In this document: piece after piece, positions 1 through 5,107 of the stretch
Numbering within the stretch: the first letter of the stretch is position 1
Layout: each line of letters begins with the position of its first letter
NCBI GenBank assembly: GCA_937863205.1
Contig: CALMGA010000173.1
Location: forward strand, 1-5,851
From: an uncultured Beijerinckiaceae bacterium
GTDB lineage: Bacteria; Pseudomonadota; Alphaproteobacteria; Rhizobiales; Beijerinckiaceae
DNA: 5,851 nt
Direction: 5' to 3'
Translations under genes and position numbers: made by a program
The notes under the pieces: model-generated
What the model was told of the DNA's origin: nothing
Database searches by the model: none
What the model saw: only the letters and a program-made list of their open reading frames with translations

Positions 1-151
1 CGGCCACGCCGATCGCCAGAACGACCAGCAGGATCGCGACGACCTTGGCCGCAAGCTCGGGAAGCGCGAGACGCAGGAAGCGCTTCGCCGCGCTTGTCCG
101 CGCGAGCAGGAACCAAAGCAGCACCGCCGCCGCGAGCGGGACCAACATCAT
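1..151 (-). CDS. N-terminal part of a small membrane protein, cut by the window edge (possibly a membrane-anchored J-domain protein)
   Basis: Only about 50 residues are visible. Two consecutive ATG codons (151-149 and 148-146) open a frame that stays open to the window edge. The peptide begins MMLVPLAAAVLLWFLLAR, a hydrophobic helix at residues 3-17. A basic linker follows (about 18-33, with K23, R24 and R27), then a second hydrophobic stretch (about 34-50, KVVAILLVVLAIGVA). The layout of a short N-terminal helix, basic linker and further helices recalls the membrane-anchored DnaJ-like proteins of alphaproteobacteria, but no J domain is visible, so this is only a guess. The start lies 54 bp after the DUF1489 stop and in the same frame; no clear Shine-Dalgarno precedes it. 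A GTG at 209-207 opens another hydrophobic frame that soon becomes Arg/Gly-rich and is less likely. I am fairly sure of a membrane protein, unsure of the family. Confidence 0.5.
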   Translation of the reverse strand, partial: MMLVPLAAAVLLWFLLARTSAAKRFLRLALPELAAKVVAILLVVLAIGVA

Positions 152-205
152 GGCAACGGTATAAGCCGATCGTCGCGCCGATGGCGAGCGCCGCCGCTGC
201 GATCG

Positions 206-628
206 TCACAGCAGGCCCAACTCGCGCAGGGCAAGGCGCAGGGCTTCCGGCAGATCGACCGCGCCGGCGACGTCGTCGATGTCCGGCGGCCGCCGGCTGT
301 CGTCGAGGTAACGCCAGCCCTGGAACGGCTTGCACCGCCGCGGATGCACCGGGATCACGATCGGCTGCATCACGAGGCGGCAGCGTCCGATGCCGTCACC
401 ATCGGTGAAGGGGCGGATGTCGAGCAAGGGCTGCCGGGCGGCGATCTGGCCGCGAATCACCCAGAACATCGACCCGCCGTCGAGCAGCTCGTCGGCGCGC
501 TTGGGGACGACGCGCGTGACGTGGACCTGCTCTCCGCCATCCTCGGCGCAGCGCTGCGCGATGCGCGCCTCGAGTTCGGCGATCGTCGCGATGCCGACGC
601 TCAGCTTCAGCAGGTGCAGGCCTGGCAA
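206..628 (-). CDS. DUF1489 family protein, 140 aa
   Basis: A soluble 140-residue protein recognised as DUF1489, a family of unknown function found mainly in alphaproteobacteria. The family-like features are the opening LHLLKLSVG (residues 4-12), the central DELLDGGSMFWVIRG (46-60), the PLLDIRPF segment (67-74) and, near the C-terminus, RRCKPFQGWRYL (97-108). Length fits the family. No signal peptide or membrane segment is seen. The start is a TTG at 628-626: an in-frame TGA sits five codons upstream (643-641) and no other NTG lies between, while family members start just before the LHL motif, so TTG is effectively forced. The Shine-Dalgarno is poor. The gene begins 40 bp after the hemA stop on the same strand, suggesting co-transcription and perhaps translation dependent on hemA. 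The biochemical role is unknown; I can name the family but not a function. Confidence 0.85.
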   Translation of the reverse strand: MPGLHLLKLSVGIATIAELEARIAQRCAEDGGEQVHVTRVVPKRADELLDGGSMFWVIRGQIAARQPLLDIRPFTDGDGIGRCRLVMQPIVIPVHPRRCKPFQGWRYLDDSRRPPDIDDVAGAVDLPEALRLALRELGLL

Positions 629-668
629 GCGCCGCGAAGATCAAGCGGTGAGAGTGGGCGGGATGCGC

Positions 669-1958
669 CTATTCCGCCGCCCGCTTGAACTCGGGGAAGG
701 AGCAGGCGTCCGCGGTGGGCCTGGGGCGCAGCTTGACGATCTTCGGCTCCTCGAAGCGCAGGCCCAGCGTCTTCCACACGTCGACCAGCGCATCGACCAG
801 CGCGGCGACGTGGGCGTCGGAGTGGAACGGCGTCGGGGTGATGCGCAGCCGTTCCGTGCCCTTCGGCACCGTGGGATAGTTGATCGGCTGGATGTAGATG
901 TTGTGGCGCTCCAGCAGCAGGTCGGACGCCGCCTTGCACATCTCCGCGTCGCCGACGAGCACCGGCACGATGTGCGAGGGGTTCGCCATCACCGGCAGGC
1001 CGGCGGCGGAAAGCGCGTGCTTGGTCAGCATCGCCTGACGCTGGTGGCGCTCGCGCAACTCGTTGCCTGCCTTCAGGATGCGCACCGCCTCGCTCGCCGC
1101 CGCGGCGACGGCCGGGGGCAGGGCGGTGGTGAAGATGAAGGACGGCGCGTAGGAGCGCACGGCGTCGCAGATCGCCTTGTCCGCGGCGATGTAGCCGCCG
1201 AGCGTGCCGAAACCCTTGGCCAGCGTGCCTTCGATCACGTCGACGCGGGCCATCAGCCCCTCGCGGTCGGCGATGCCGCCGCCGTGCTCGCCGTAGAGGC
1301 CGACCGCGTGCACCTCGTCCATGTAGGTCATGGCGTTGTAGCGCTCGGCGAGGTCGCAGATGGCGGCGATGGGGGCGATGTCGCCATCCATCGAGTACAG
1401 GCTCTCGAAGACGATCAGCTTGTTGCGCTCGGGACCGGCCGCGCGCAGCAGCTCTTCGAGATGGGCGACGTCGTTGTGGCGGAAGATCATTCGCTGCGCG
1501 GCCGAGCGGCGCACGCCCTCGATCATCGAATTATGGTTCAGCGCGTCGGACAGGATGAGGCAGTCGGGGATCAGGTCGGCGATGGTGGAGATGGCGGCAA
1601 GGTTCGACACCCAGCCGGACGTGAACACCAGCGCGCCCTCCTTGCCGTGCAGGTCGGCGAGATCGGCTTCGAGCCGGACGAGGGGATGGCTGGTTCCGGC
1701 GATGTTACGGGTGCCGCCGGCACCGACACCGTGCTTGGTGGCTGTCTCGATCATGGCGCCGATCACGTCGGGGTGCCGCCCCATGCCCAGGTAGTCGTTG
1801 GAACACCAGATCGTCACTTCGTCCGTGGTGGTGGCGTCGCGATGCCAGATCGCGCGGGGAAAATGTTCGGCGCTTCGTTCAAGGTCGGCGAACACCCGGT
1901 AGCGGCGTTCAGCTTCCAGCTTGCCGATGGCCTTCGTGAAATGATGGCGATAGCTCAT
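669..1958 (-). CDS. hemA: 5-aminolevulinate synthase (Shemin/C4 pathway)
   Basis: This PLP-dependent cytoplasmic enzyme condenses glycine with succinyl-CoA to give 5-aminolevulinate, CO2 and CoA, the first and controlling step of haem (and, where present, bacteriochlorophyll) synthesis. The 429-residue sequence aligns by eye with alphaproteobacterial ALAS almost without gaps. Visible hallmarks are [10 protein letters not shown] (51-60), [11 protein letters not shown] (79-89), the PLP-stacking His142 in [20 protein letters not shown] (185-193), Asp214 and His217 in MDEVHAVG, and the Schiff-base Lys248 in EGTLAKGFG. The last two motifs carry the same residue numbers as the Rhodobacter capsulatus enzyme. 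The C-terminus (about 405-429) runs some 20 residues beyond the roughly 405 I expect. The start is ATG 1958-1956, with AGGAAG (1968-1963) four bases upstream. It probably heads a transcript with DUF1489 and the partial membrane gene; operator-like repeats lie upstream. Unlike the 2-oxoacid AKBL/KBL relatives, the GTRNIAGT segment and overall match favour ALAS. Confidence 0.96.
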   Translation of the reverse strand: MSYRHHFTKAIGKLEAERRYRVFADLERSAEHFPRAIWHRDATTTDEVTIWCSNDYLGMGRHPDVIGAMIETATKHGVGAGGTRNIAGTSHPLVRLEADLADLHGKEGALVFTSGWVSNLAAISTIADLIPDCLILSDALNHNSMIEGVRRSAAQRMIFRHNDVAHLEELLRAAGPERNKLIVFESLYSMDGDIAPIAAICDLAERYNAMTYMDEVHAVGLYGEHGGGIADREGLMARVDVIEGTLAKGFGTLGGYIAADKAICDAVRSYAPSFIFTTALPPAVAAAASEAVRILKAGNELRERHQRQAMLTKHALSAAGLPVMANPSHIVPVLVGDAEMCKAASDLLLERHNIYIQPINYPTVPKGTERLRITPTPFHSDAHVAALVDALVDVWKTLGLRFEEPKIVKLRPRPTADACSFPEFKRAAE

Positions 1959-1996
1959 CAGACTTCCTGCTGCGCTGACCTCGCCGGGCGCATCGC

Positions 1997-2018
1997 TGTC
2001 AACTCAGCGAGTGTCAAC
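1997..2018. repeat. Direct repeat TGTCAAC x2 upstream of hemA
   Basis: Two identical TGTCAAC heptamers (1997-2003 and 2012-2018) start 15 bp apart. On the minus strand each reads GTTGACA and so also resembles a -35 TTGACA box, but no good -10 box follows at 16-18 bp from either (GATGCG and GTCAGC at 17 bp). They may be binding half-sites for a regulator of hemA or alternative weak promoters; the sequence alone cannot decide. They lie 39-60 bp upstream of the hemA start. Confidence 0.35.
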
Positions 2019-2029
2019 CTGGGCTTACA
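2012..2029. promoter_or_regulatory. TGT-N12-ACA palindrome upstream of hemA (PpsR/CrtJ-type pattern)
   Basis: The plus strand reads TGTCAACCTGGGCTTACA, flanked by G and C so that GTGT...ACAC is symmetric over 20 bp. TGT-N12-ACA is the known consensus of PpsR/CrtJ, the aerobic repressor of photosynthesis and tetrapyrrole genes in purple and aerobic phototrophic alphaproteobacteria. Position just upstream of hemA fits such a role. The pattern has only six fixed bases, and whether this organism has PpsR is unknown, so the assignment is tentative. Confidence 0.25.
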
Positions 2030-2033
2030 CGGC

Positions 2034-2062
2034 ACTATGGCGTCACGAGCCGTCTTTAGCAA
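2034..2062 (-). promoter_or_regulatory. Possible sigma-70-type promoter for hemA
   Basis: On the minus strand TTGCTA (2062-2057; 4 of 6 to TTGACA) is followed after exactly 17 bp by CATAGT (2039-2034; 4 of 6 to TATAAT). The -35 lies inside the TTTAG/CTAAA inverted repeat, and the TGT-N12-ACA palindrome would sit just downstream of the start point, an arrangement suitable for repression. Transcription would start near 2027, giving a leader of about 70 nt. Both boxes are imperfect, so the call is weak. Confidence 0.3.
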
Positions 2063-2069
2063 TTCTAAA
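2055..2069. promoter_or_regulatory. Inverted repeat resembling an Irr/iron-control element, upstream of hemA
   Basis: The plus strand reads TTTAGCAATTCTAAA. Its right half TTCTAAA is the half-site I associate with the iron control element bound by Irr in alphaproteobacteria; the left half TTTAGCA differs by one base from the ideal TTTAGAA. It is an AT-rich island in GC-rich DNA and overlaps the possible -35 box of hemA. Irr links iron and haem status to haem synthesis, so the position makes sense. The centre spacing (1 bp) may be shorter than in the consensus, which I cannot check here. Confidence 0.35.
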
Positions 2070-2089
2070 ACGCTCTGCCGAGGGGCAGA
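2068..2089 (-). terminator. Weak intrinsic terminator after the small membrane gene
   Basis: On the minus strand TCTGCC (2089-2084), loop CCTC, GGCAGA (2079-2074) forms a 6-bp perfect stem. It is followed by GCG and then TTTT with AG. It lies about 60 bp after the stop of the 78-residue gene and before the hemA promoter region, as expected if hemA has its own promoter. The stem is short and the T run is only four and offset, so termination may be partial. Confidence 0.35.
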
Positions 2090-2150
2090 TGGTCCCACCG
2101 GGCCGATTTGCCAGGGCCTTTGCGTGATTGGTGTCGAAAGAGGCTCCGGC

Positions 2151-2387
2151 TCAGTGTCTCACCGGCTCATGCCGCAGGGCGACCCGCATGAACAAGAAAA
2201 GGAGCACGAAGCCGCTCAGCCCGAACAGCACCTCCAGGCTGCGGCTGATCGCCGGCGAGAGCTGAAGGATACCGCCGATCGCCCAGCCGGCGGCCCAGGA
2301 CGCCCCGACCACCTCGGTCCCGACCAGGATGGCCACGGCGACAAGCGTGGATAGCCTCGCCGGGTCGATCATTCCACGCCCTGCCAC
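2151..2387 (-). CDS. Small inner-membrane protein, 78 aa, function unknown
   Basis: I do not recognise a named family. The protein has two likely transmembrane helices: about residues 11-30 (LSTLVAVAILVGTEVVGASW, extendable through the Ala/Gly-rich AAGWAIGGIL) and about 50-68 (SLEVLFGLSGFVLLFLFMRV). The short tails carry mixed charges, and the C-terminus ends HEPVRH. The start is GTG 2387-2385, preceded by a strong AAGGAG (2400-2395) seven bases away. The internal ATG at 2372-2370 has a poorer site. The good ribosome site and clean hydropathy pattern make this a real gene despite its size. It follows the hydrolase gene by 109 bp on the same strand and precedes hemA by 192 bp, with a possible terminator between. 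Similar small two-helix proteins occur in sphingomonads to my memory, but I know of no assigned role. Confidence 0.72.
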   Translation of the reverse strand: MAGRGMIDPARLSTLVAVAILVGTEVVGASWAAGWAIGGILQLSPAISRSLEVLFGLSGFVLLFLFMRVALRHEPVRH

Positions 2388-2394
2388 GATACGT

Positions 2395-2400
2395 CTCCTT
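2395..2400 (-). promoter_or_regulatory. Shine-Dalgarno AAGGAG that fixes the GTG start of the small membrane gene
   Basis: The minus strand reads AAGGAG, then ACGTATC, then GTG. This near-perfect anti-16S match at seven-base spacing supports translation from GTG 2387 rather than the internal ATG at 2372. Confidence 0.7.
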
Positions 2401-2496
2401 GCCTGCGCCCTGGCGGCGTCGGCCTGCGGTCTCCCATATGCCTGCGCCGGCTACGGCTCGCAATGGGACCCGCGCAAGCTCGAGACGCGGCTGCGA

Positions 2497-3489
2497 TCAA
2501 ACCTCCGGCACGTCGAAGACGCCGCCCGCGCCCTGCACGCGAAAGCGTGCGGCATCGAGACCGGCGGCGGCAAGGGCGGCGGCGAGGCGTCGCGGCGGCT
2601 CGTCGCGGGCCTCGGTTGTGAGCCGGAAGCAGCCCCAATGATGCGCCAGCGCGTGATGGGCGCCGCAGATCTCGAAGATGCGCACGGCCTCCTCGGGATC
2701 GACGTGCTGGGCGCGCATGAACCACCGCGGCTCGTAGGCGCCGATGGGGATCACGGCGAGGCGAGGCCGTCCGAAACGCTCGGTGATGCCTTCGAAGATC
2801 GCGCCATCGCCGAAGGCGGTGTCGCCGATGTGGTAGATCGCGCCGCCCGGTGCCTCGAACATCAGCGCCGCCCAAAGGGCCATGCGCCGATCGCCCAAGC
2901 CGCGCGCCGACCAATGATAGGACGGTAGCAGGGTGACGCCGACGCTGGGCGACAGGGCCACGCGGGTGTTCCAGTCATAGGCTTCGGCCTGCAGCGCGCG
3001 ATTGTGCCGGCGCAGGATCGTGTCGTTGCCGAGCGGCACGATGATGCGGCAGGGCGAGCGTTCGTGCAGGCGGCCCAGCGTCGCCGTGTCGAGGTGGTCA
3101 TAGTGGTTGTGGGTTATCAGCACGGCATCGAGGCGGGGCAGGTCGTCCAGCGCCACGCCCGGCGGCACCACGCGCCGCGGCCCGGCGAACCTGTAGGGGC
3201 TCGCCCGCTCGGACCACACGGGATCGACCAGCAGGTTGAGCCCCGCGAACTGCAGCAGGTGACTGGCATGGCCGATGCTCGTGACGCGCAGCCCGCCACC
3301 TTCGATCCGGGCCAGCGGCGGTGGCGCGGGGTCAAGCGGAACGTGCACGGGCCATTTGGCGGGCGGCGTGCGCAGGAAGCGCAGGAGATCGCCGGCCGCC
3401 TTGTCCGTTGCCGGGCCTCCCGGCACATGGAAGCGTAGCCCGTCGAAATGATCGGTTCGCGGGCCGTGGTAATACCGGTTGCGGGCCAT
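2497..3489 (-). CDS. Metallo-beta-lactamase-fold hydrolase of the NAPE-PLD / RomA type
   Basis: A 330-residue probable zinc hydrolase with the metallo-beta-lactamase fold, closest to the N-acylphosphatidylethanolamine phospholipase D family. The metal-binding set is complete: the HxHxDH motif in THNHYDHLD (His127, His129, Asp131, His132), His192 in SYHWSARG, Asp223 in IGDTAFGDG and His284 in AHHWGCF. The family signatures IGHASHLLQFAGLNLLVDPVW (within 72-92) and IPIGAYEPRWFM (248-259), followed by QHVDPEEAVRIF, match animal NAPE-PLD closely. Animal enzymes release N-acylethanolamines from membrane phospholipids; the substrate of bacterial members is mostly unknown, so phospholipid hydrolysis is inferred. 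There is no signal peptide. ATG 3489-3487 gives the usual family opening (MARNRYY, then DHFDG); the nearest Shine-Dalgarno-like AAGGAG is 15 bases away, so initiation may be weak. It diverges from rpmJ and lies upstream of the small membrane gene, perhaps in one transcript. Confidence 0.9.
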   Translation of the reverse strand: MARNRYYHGPRTDHFDGLRFHVPGGPATDKAAGDLLRFLRTPPAKWPVHVPLDPAPPPLARIEGGGLRVTSIGHASHLLQFAGLNLLVDPVWSERASPYRFAGPRRVVPPGVALDDLPRLDAVLITHNHYDHLDTATLGRLHERSPCRIIVPLGNDTILRRHNRALQAEAYDWNTRVALSPSVGVTLLPSYHWSARGLGDRRMALWAALMFEAPGGAIYHIGDTAFGDGAIFEGITERFGRPRLAVIPIGAYEPRWFMRAQHVDPEEAVRIFEICGAHHALAHHWGCFRLTTEARDEPPRRLAAALAAAGLDAARFRVQGAGGVFDVPEV

Positions 3490-3512
3490 GGGGCCGGTGG
3501 TGGGCTCCTTGT

Positions 3513-3540
3513 CCGGCAGGAAGATGACGGAGCCTGCCGG
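3513..3540. repeat. 8-bp perfect inverted repeat in the hydrolase-rpmJ divergent region
   Basis: CCGGCAGG (3513-3520) and CCTGCCGG (3533-3540) are exact reverse complements around a 12-base centre. It could be an RNA hairpin in a plus-strand leader for rpmJ, a structure in the 5' leader of the hydrolase mRNA (23 bp upstream of its start), or an operator between the two genes. It has no T run on either side, so it is not itself an intrinsic terminator. Confidence 0.5.
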
Positions 3541-3624
3541 CGGGTCGGGCGATGCTGCGTCGAGGCGTTCCGTTTGCGACCCGCGCCTTGATCTCCGCCG
3601 TCCTTTCCGGCATAGAGGCGGGAA

Positions 3625-3658
3625 CGCGCGCTGGCCTTGGCCGGCGCGCGACGTTTTT
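3625..3658 (+). terminator. Strong intrinsic-terminator-like hairpin ahead of rpmJ (possible attenuator or small-RNA terminator)
   Basis: CGCGCGC (3625-3631) pairs with GCGCGCG (3644-3650). The stem continues by a T-G wobble (3632/3643) and GGC/GCC (3633-3635/3640-3642), closing on a CTTG loop, for 11 stacked pairs. Bases ACG and then TTTTT (3654-3658) follow, the form of a Rho-independent terminator in the plus direction. In the minus direction no T run follows. It ends 77 bases before rpmJ, and no plus-strand gene lies upstream in this window. It could therefore work as an attenuator in the rpmJ leader or end a short noncoding RNA from 3490-3624. Confidence 0.6.
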
Positions 3659-3735
3659 ATTCCATCGCCATATGCCGAGGCTGCACCCGCGAGGTGTGCG
3701 AAGGCTGCGGGATGTGCATCGGCGAGGTGTCGAAT

Positions 3736-3861
3736 ATGAAGGTCCGCAACTCCCTCAAATCGCTACGCGGGCGTCATCGCATGAACCAGCTGGTCCGACG
3801 CAGGGGCCGGGTTTACATCATCAACAAGGTGCAGAAGCGCTTCAAGGCACGCCAGGGCTGA
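3736..3861 (+). CDS. rpmJ: 50S ribosomal protein L36, zinc-independent (YkgO-type)
   Basis: The 41-residue protein starts [15 protein letters not shown] and ends KRFKARQG, the full signature of ribosomal protein L36 of the C-minus type. L36 is a small basic protein of the large subunit that helps organise 23S rRNA. The C-plus form of about 38 residues holds Zn through three Cys and one His; this one has no cysteine, as is usual in alphaproteobacteria, where it is commonly the only L36. Length matches the family exactly. Compared with the RHRDNR that I remember at the family's residues 13-18, this protein has RHRMNQ, a small divergence. The start is ATG 3736-3738 with GAGG (3724-3727) eight bases upstream. 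The same frame stays open upstream through a Cys-rich stretch, but length and the ribosome site favour the short form. A terminator-like hairpin lies in its leader, and the TPR gene follows 111 bp downstream. Confidence 0.97.
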   Translation: MKVRNSLKSLRGRHRMNQLVRRRGRVYIINKVQKRFKARQG

Positions 3862-3894
3862 CCGTTCCCAGTCCGGCCGCCGCGAGGCTTGTTG

Positions 3895-3941
3895 CCAAGG
3901 CGGCTCTGGCCAAGTCGGCTTTGAAACCAAGGCGGCTTTGA
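3895..3941 (+). repeat. Three tandem imperfect copies of CCAAGnCGGCTyTG
   Basis: CCAAGGCGGCTCTG begins at 3895, CCAAGTCGGCTTTG at 3910 and CCAAGGCGGCTTTG at 3927, so the copies are 15 and 17 bp apart and each differs by one or two bases. They fill the end of the rpmJ-TPR gap, 32 bp before the TPR start. They may be direct-repeat binding sites for a regulator of the TPR gene or a small local duplication; no coding role is apparent. Confidence 0.6.
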
Positions 3942-3972
3942 CGTTTTCGGGCGGCGGTTCTACCTTGTCGGG

Positions 3973-4908
3973 ATGGCAGCATCTGCTCGACTCATCGGTT
4001 CCGCCTTCCTGGTTCTGGCGGCGCTCGCCGCCCCCTGTCCCGCGTCTGCGGACGATGCGCAATCGCCCGTTCTCCGCATTCCCGGTTTTCCGCCCGTGCC
4101 GATGCCGCCGGGCACGCACGTTTTTGGTCCGCGAGGGGATGAGGCCGAACAGGGCACCGGGCGTGGGTCGGCTGACCCGCTGGATCGGCCCAGCGCCGAC
4201 ATTTATCATGAATTCGGAACCGTAACGCCGGGTGGCGGCGGGCGCGGACGGTTGCCGGATGCCAGCGGCATGGTGATCGGACCAGGCGGCGTGGTCAAAC
4301 CGCCGGCGCGGACCGATCGCCGGCTCGGCTCGCCCAAGACCGCGGCGAAGGCCGCCCCGACCTTCGAGGAAAAACAGGCGCAGATCCGCAAGGCGCTGAT
4401 TCCGCAGCAGCCGCTCTCTGTCGCCCGCCGCAAGACGCTTGACGATCTTTACGGCAAGCTGGCGGGTGCCAAGGACGAGAACGAAGCCAAGGGGGTTGCC
4501 TCGCTGATCATGGCGGTATGGCTGCGCTCCGGCTCGGACACGGCCAACCTTCTGATGGCGCGGGCCGACAGCGCCATCGCCTCGCAAGATTATCCCCTCG
4601 CGCTGAGCGTGCTCGACCGCCTCGTCGAGCTGCAGCCGGGTTGGGCGGAAGCCTGGAACAAGCGTGCCTCCGCCCGCTACCTTGCCGGTGACCTCAACGG
4701 TTCGATGGCCGACGTCGACCGCGTTCTCAAGCTCGAACCCAAGCATTTCGCGGCGCTGAACGGGCTGGCGATGATCCTTCAGCGAACCGGCTTCAACAAG
4801 CGCGCCCTCCAGGTGTACCGCCGCGAACTGGCGATCTATCCCCACCGGACGGACATCGAGCAGCTCGTCGAAAAACTCAGCGCCGAGGTGGAAGGGCAGG
4901 GGATCTGA
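3973..4908 (+). CDS. Secreted (periplasmic) tetratricopeptide-repeat protein
   Basis: The 311-residue protein has a Sec signal peptide: R6, a hydrophobic core at about 8-20 and a probable cut after the Ala in PASA (residue 26, before DD). The Cys22 context APC does not fit a lipobox. Residues 30-112 are a Pro/Gly-rich, probably disordered segment. Residues 130-180 are helical and charged. Three consecutive 34-residue TPR units follow at about 190-223, 224-257 and 258-291, each with the typical A-x-Y/W small-residue pattern and ending in LQPG, LEPK and IYPH. TPRs bind partner proteins, so a scaffold role in the periplasm is likely, but the partner is unknown. The ATG has no good Shine-Dalgarno. 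It follows rpmJ by 111 bp on the same strand, and an rpmJ-TPR-pyk grouping is, to my memory, common in alphaproteobacteria. No enzyme domain is seen. Confidence 0.88.
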   Translation: MAASARLIGSAFLVLAALAAPCPASADDAQSPVLRIPGFPPVPMPPGTHVFGPRGDEAEQGTGRGSADPLDRPSADIYHEFGTVTPGGGGRGRLPDASGMVIGPGGVVKPPARTDRRLGSPKTAAKAAPTFEEKQAQIRKALIPQQPLSVARRKTLDDLYGKLAGAKDENEAKGVASLIMAVWLRSGSDTANLLMARADSAIASQDYPLALSVLDRLVELQPGWAEAWNKRASARYLAGDLNGSMADVDRVLKLEPKHFAALNGLAMILQRTGFNKRALQVYRRELAIYPHRTDIEQLVEKLSAEVEGQGI

Positions 4909-4911
4909 ACG

Positions 4912-4940
4912 CGCCGCCGATCGGCCGCGCGTCGGCGGCG
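4912..4940. repeat. 9-bp perfect inverted repeat just after the TPR stop
   Basis: CGCCGCCGA (4912-4920) and TCGGCGGCG (4932-4940) are exact reverse complements around an 11-base centre, starting three bases after the TPR stop codon. An RNA hairpin here could protect the 3' end of the TPR mRNA or help end transcription from either side of this convergent pair. No T run follows, so it is not a classical intrinsic terminator. Confidence 0.45.
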
Positions 4941-5107
4941 GCGGCTGCGATGATGCGGTGGGTGGCGAGCCGATCCGCACGGGCGGCAGCGGCCTCGGCA
5001 GGGCCGGACGGGCTGAGAACGCCGCGTCGAACTGTTCGGGCGTCCGTGCCGACCCTTTGGCCAAGCTGCGGAACGAGATCGACGTAGCGGCCGTTCGCCT
5101 TCGATCA

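Noticed and set aside
1..209. Alternative GTG start at 209 for the partial left gene, overlapping the DUF1489 stop
   Set aside because: The frame is hydrophobic for about 17 residues but then becomes Arg/Gly-rich and charged, whereas the frame from ATG 151 remains membrane-like to the window edge. A frameshift joining the two cannot be excluded.
330..2354. 674-codon plus-strand ORF opposite hemA and DUF1489
   Set aside because: It is antisense to two clearly recognised genes, is rich in Arg/Gly/Asp/His as expected of a GC-rich shadow frame, and contains no recognisable domain.
2329..2928. 199-codon plus-strand ORF opposite the hydrolase
   Set aside because: Antisense to the hydrolase with its conserved metal ligands; no recognisable domain.
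3763..5064. 433-codon minus-strand ORF opposite the TPR gene and overlapping rpmJ
   Set aside because: The plus-strand TPR protein has a signal peptide and regular 34-residue repeats; the antisense frame has a TTG start, no motif and low-complexity Pro/Arg content.
4880..5104. 75-codon minus-strand open stretch between pyk and the TPR gene with a protein-like composition (contains YVDLVPQLGQRVG)
   Set aside because: It begins directly after a TGA, has no ATG, GTG or TTG anywhere, runs into the TPR gene on the other strand and matches no family I know. At most a gene relic; a protein search in relatives would settle it.
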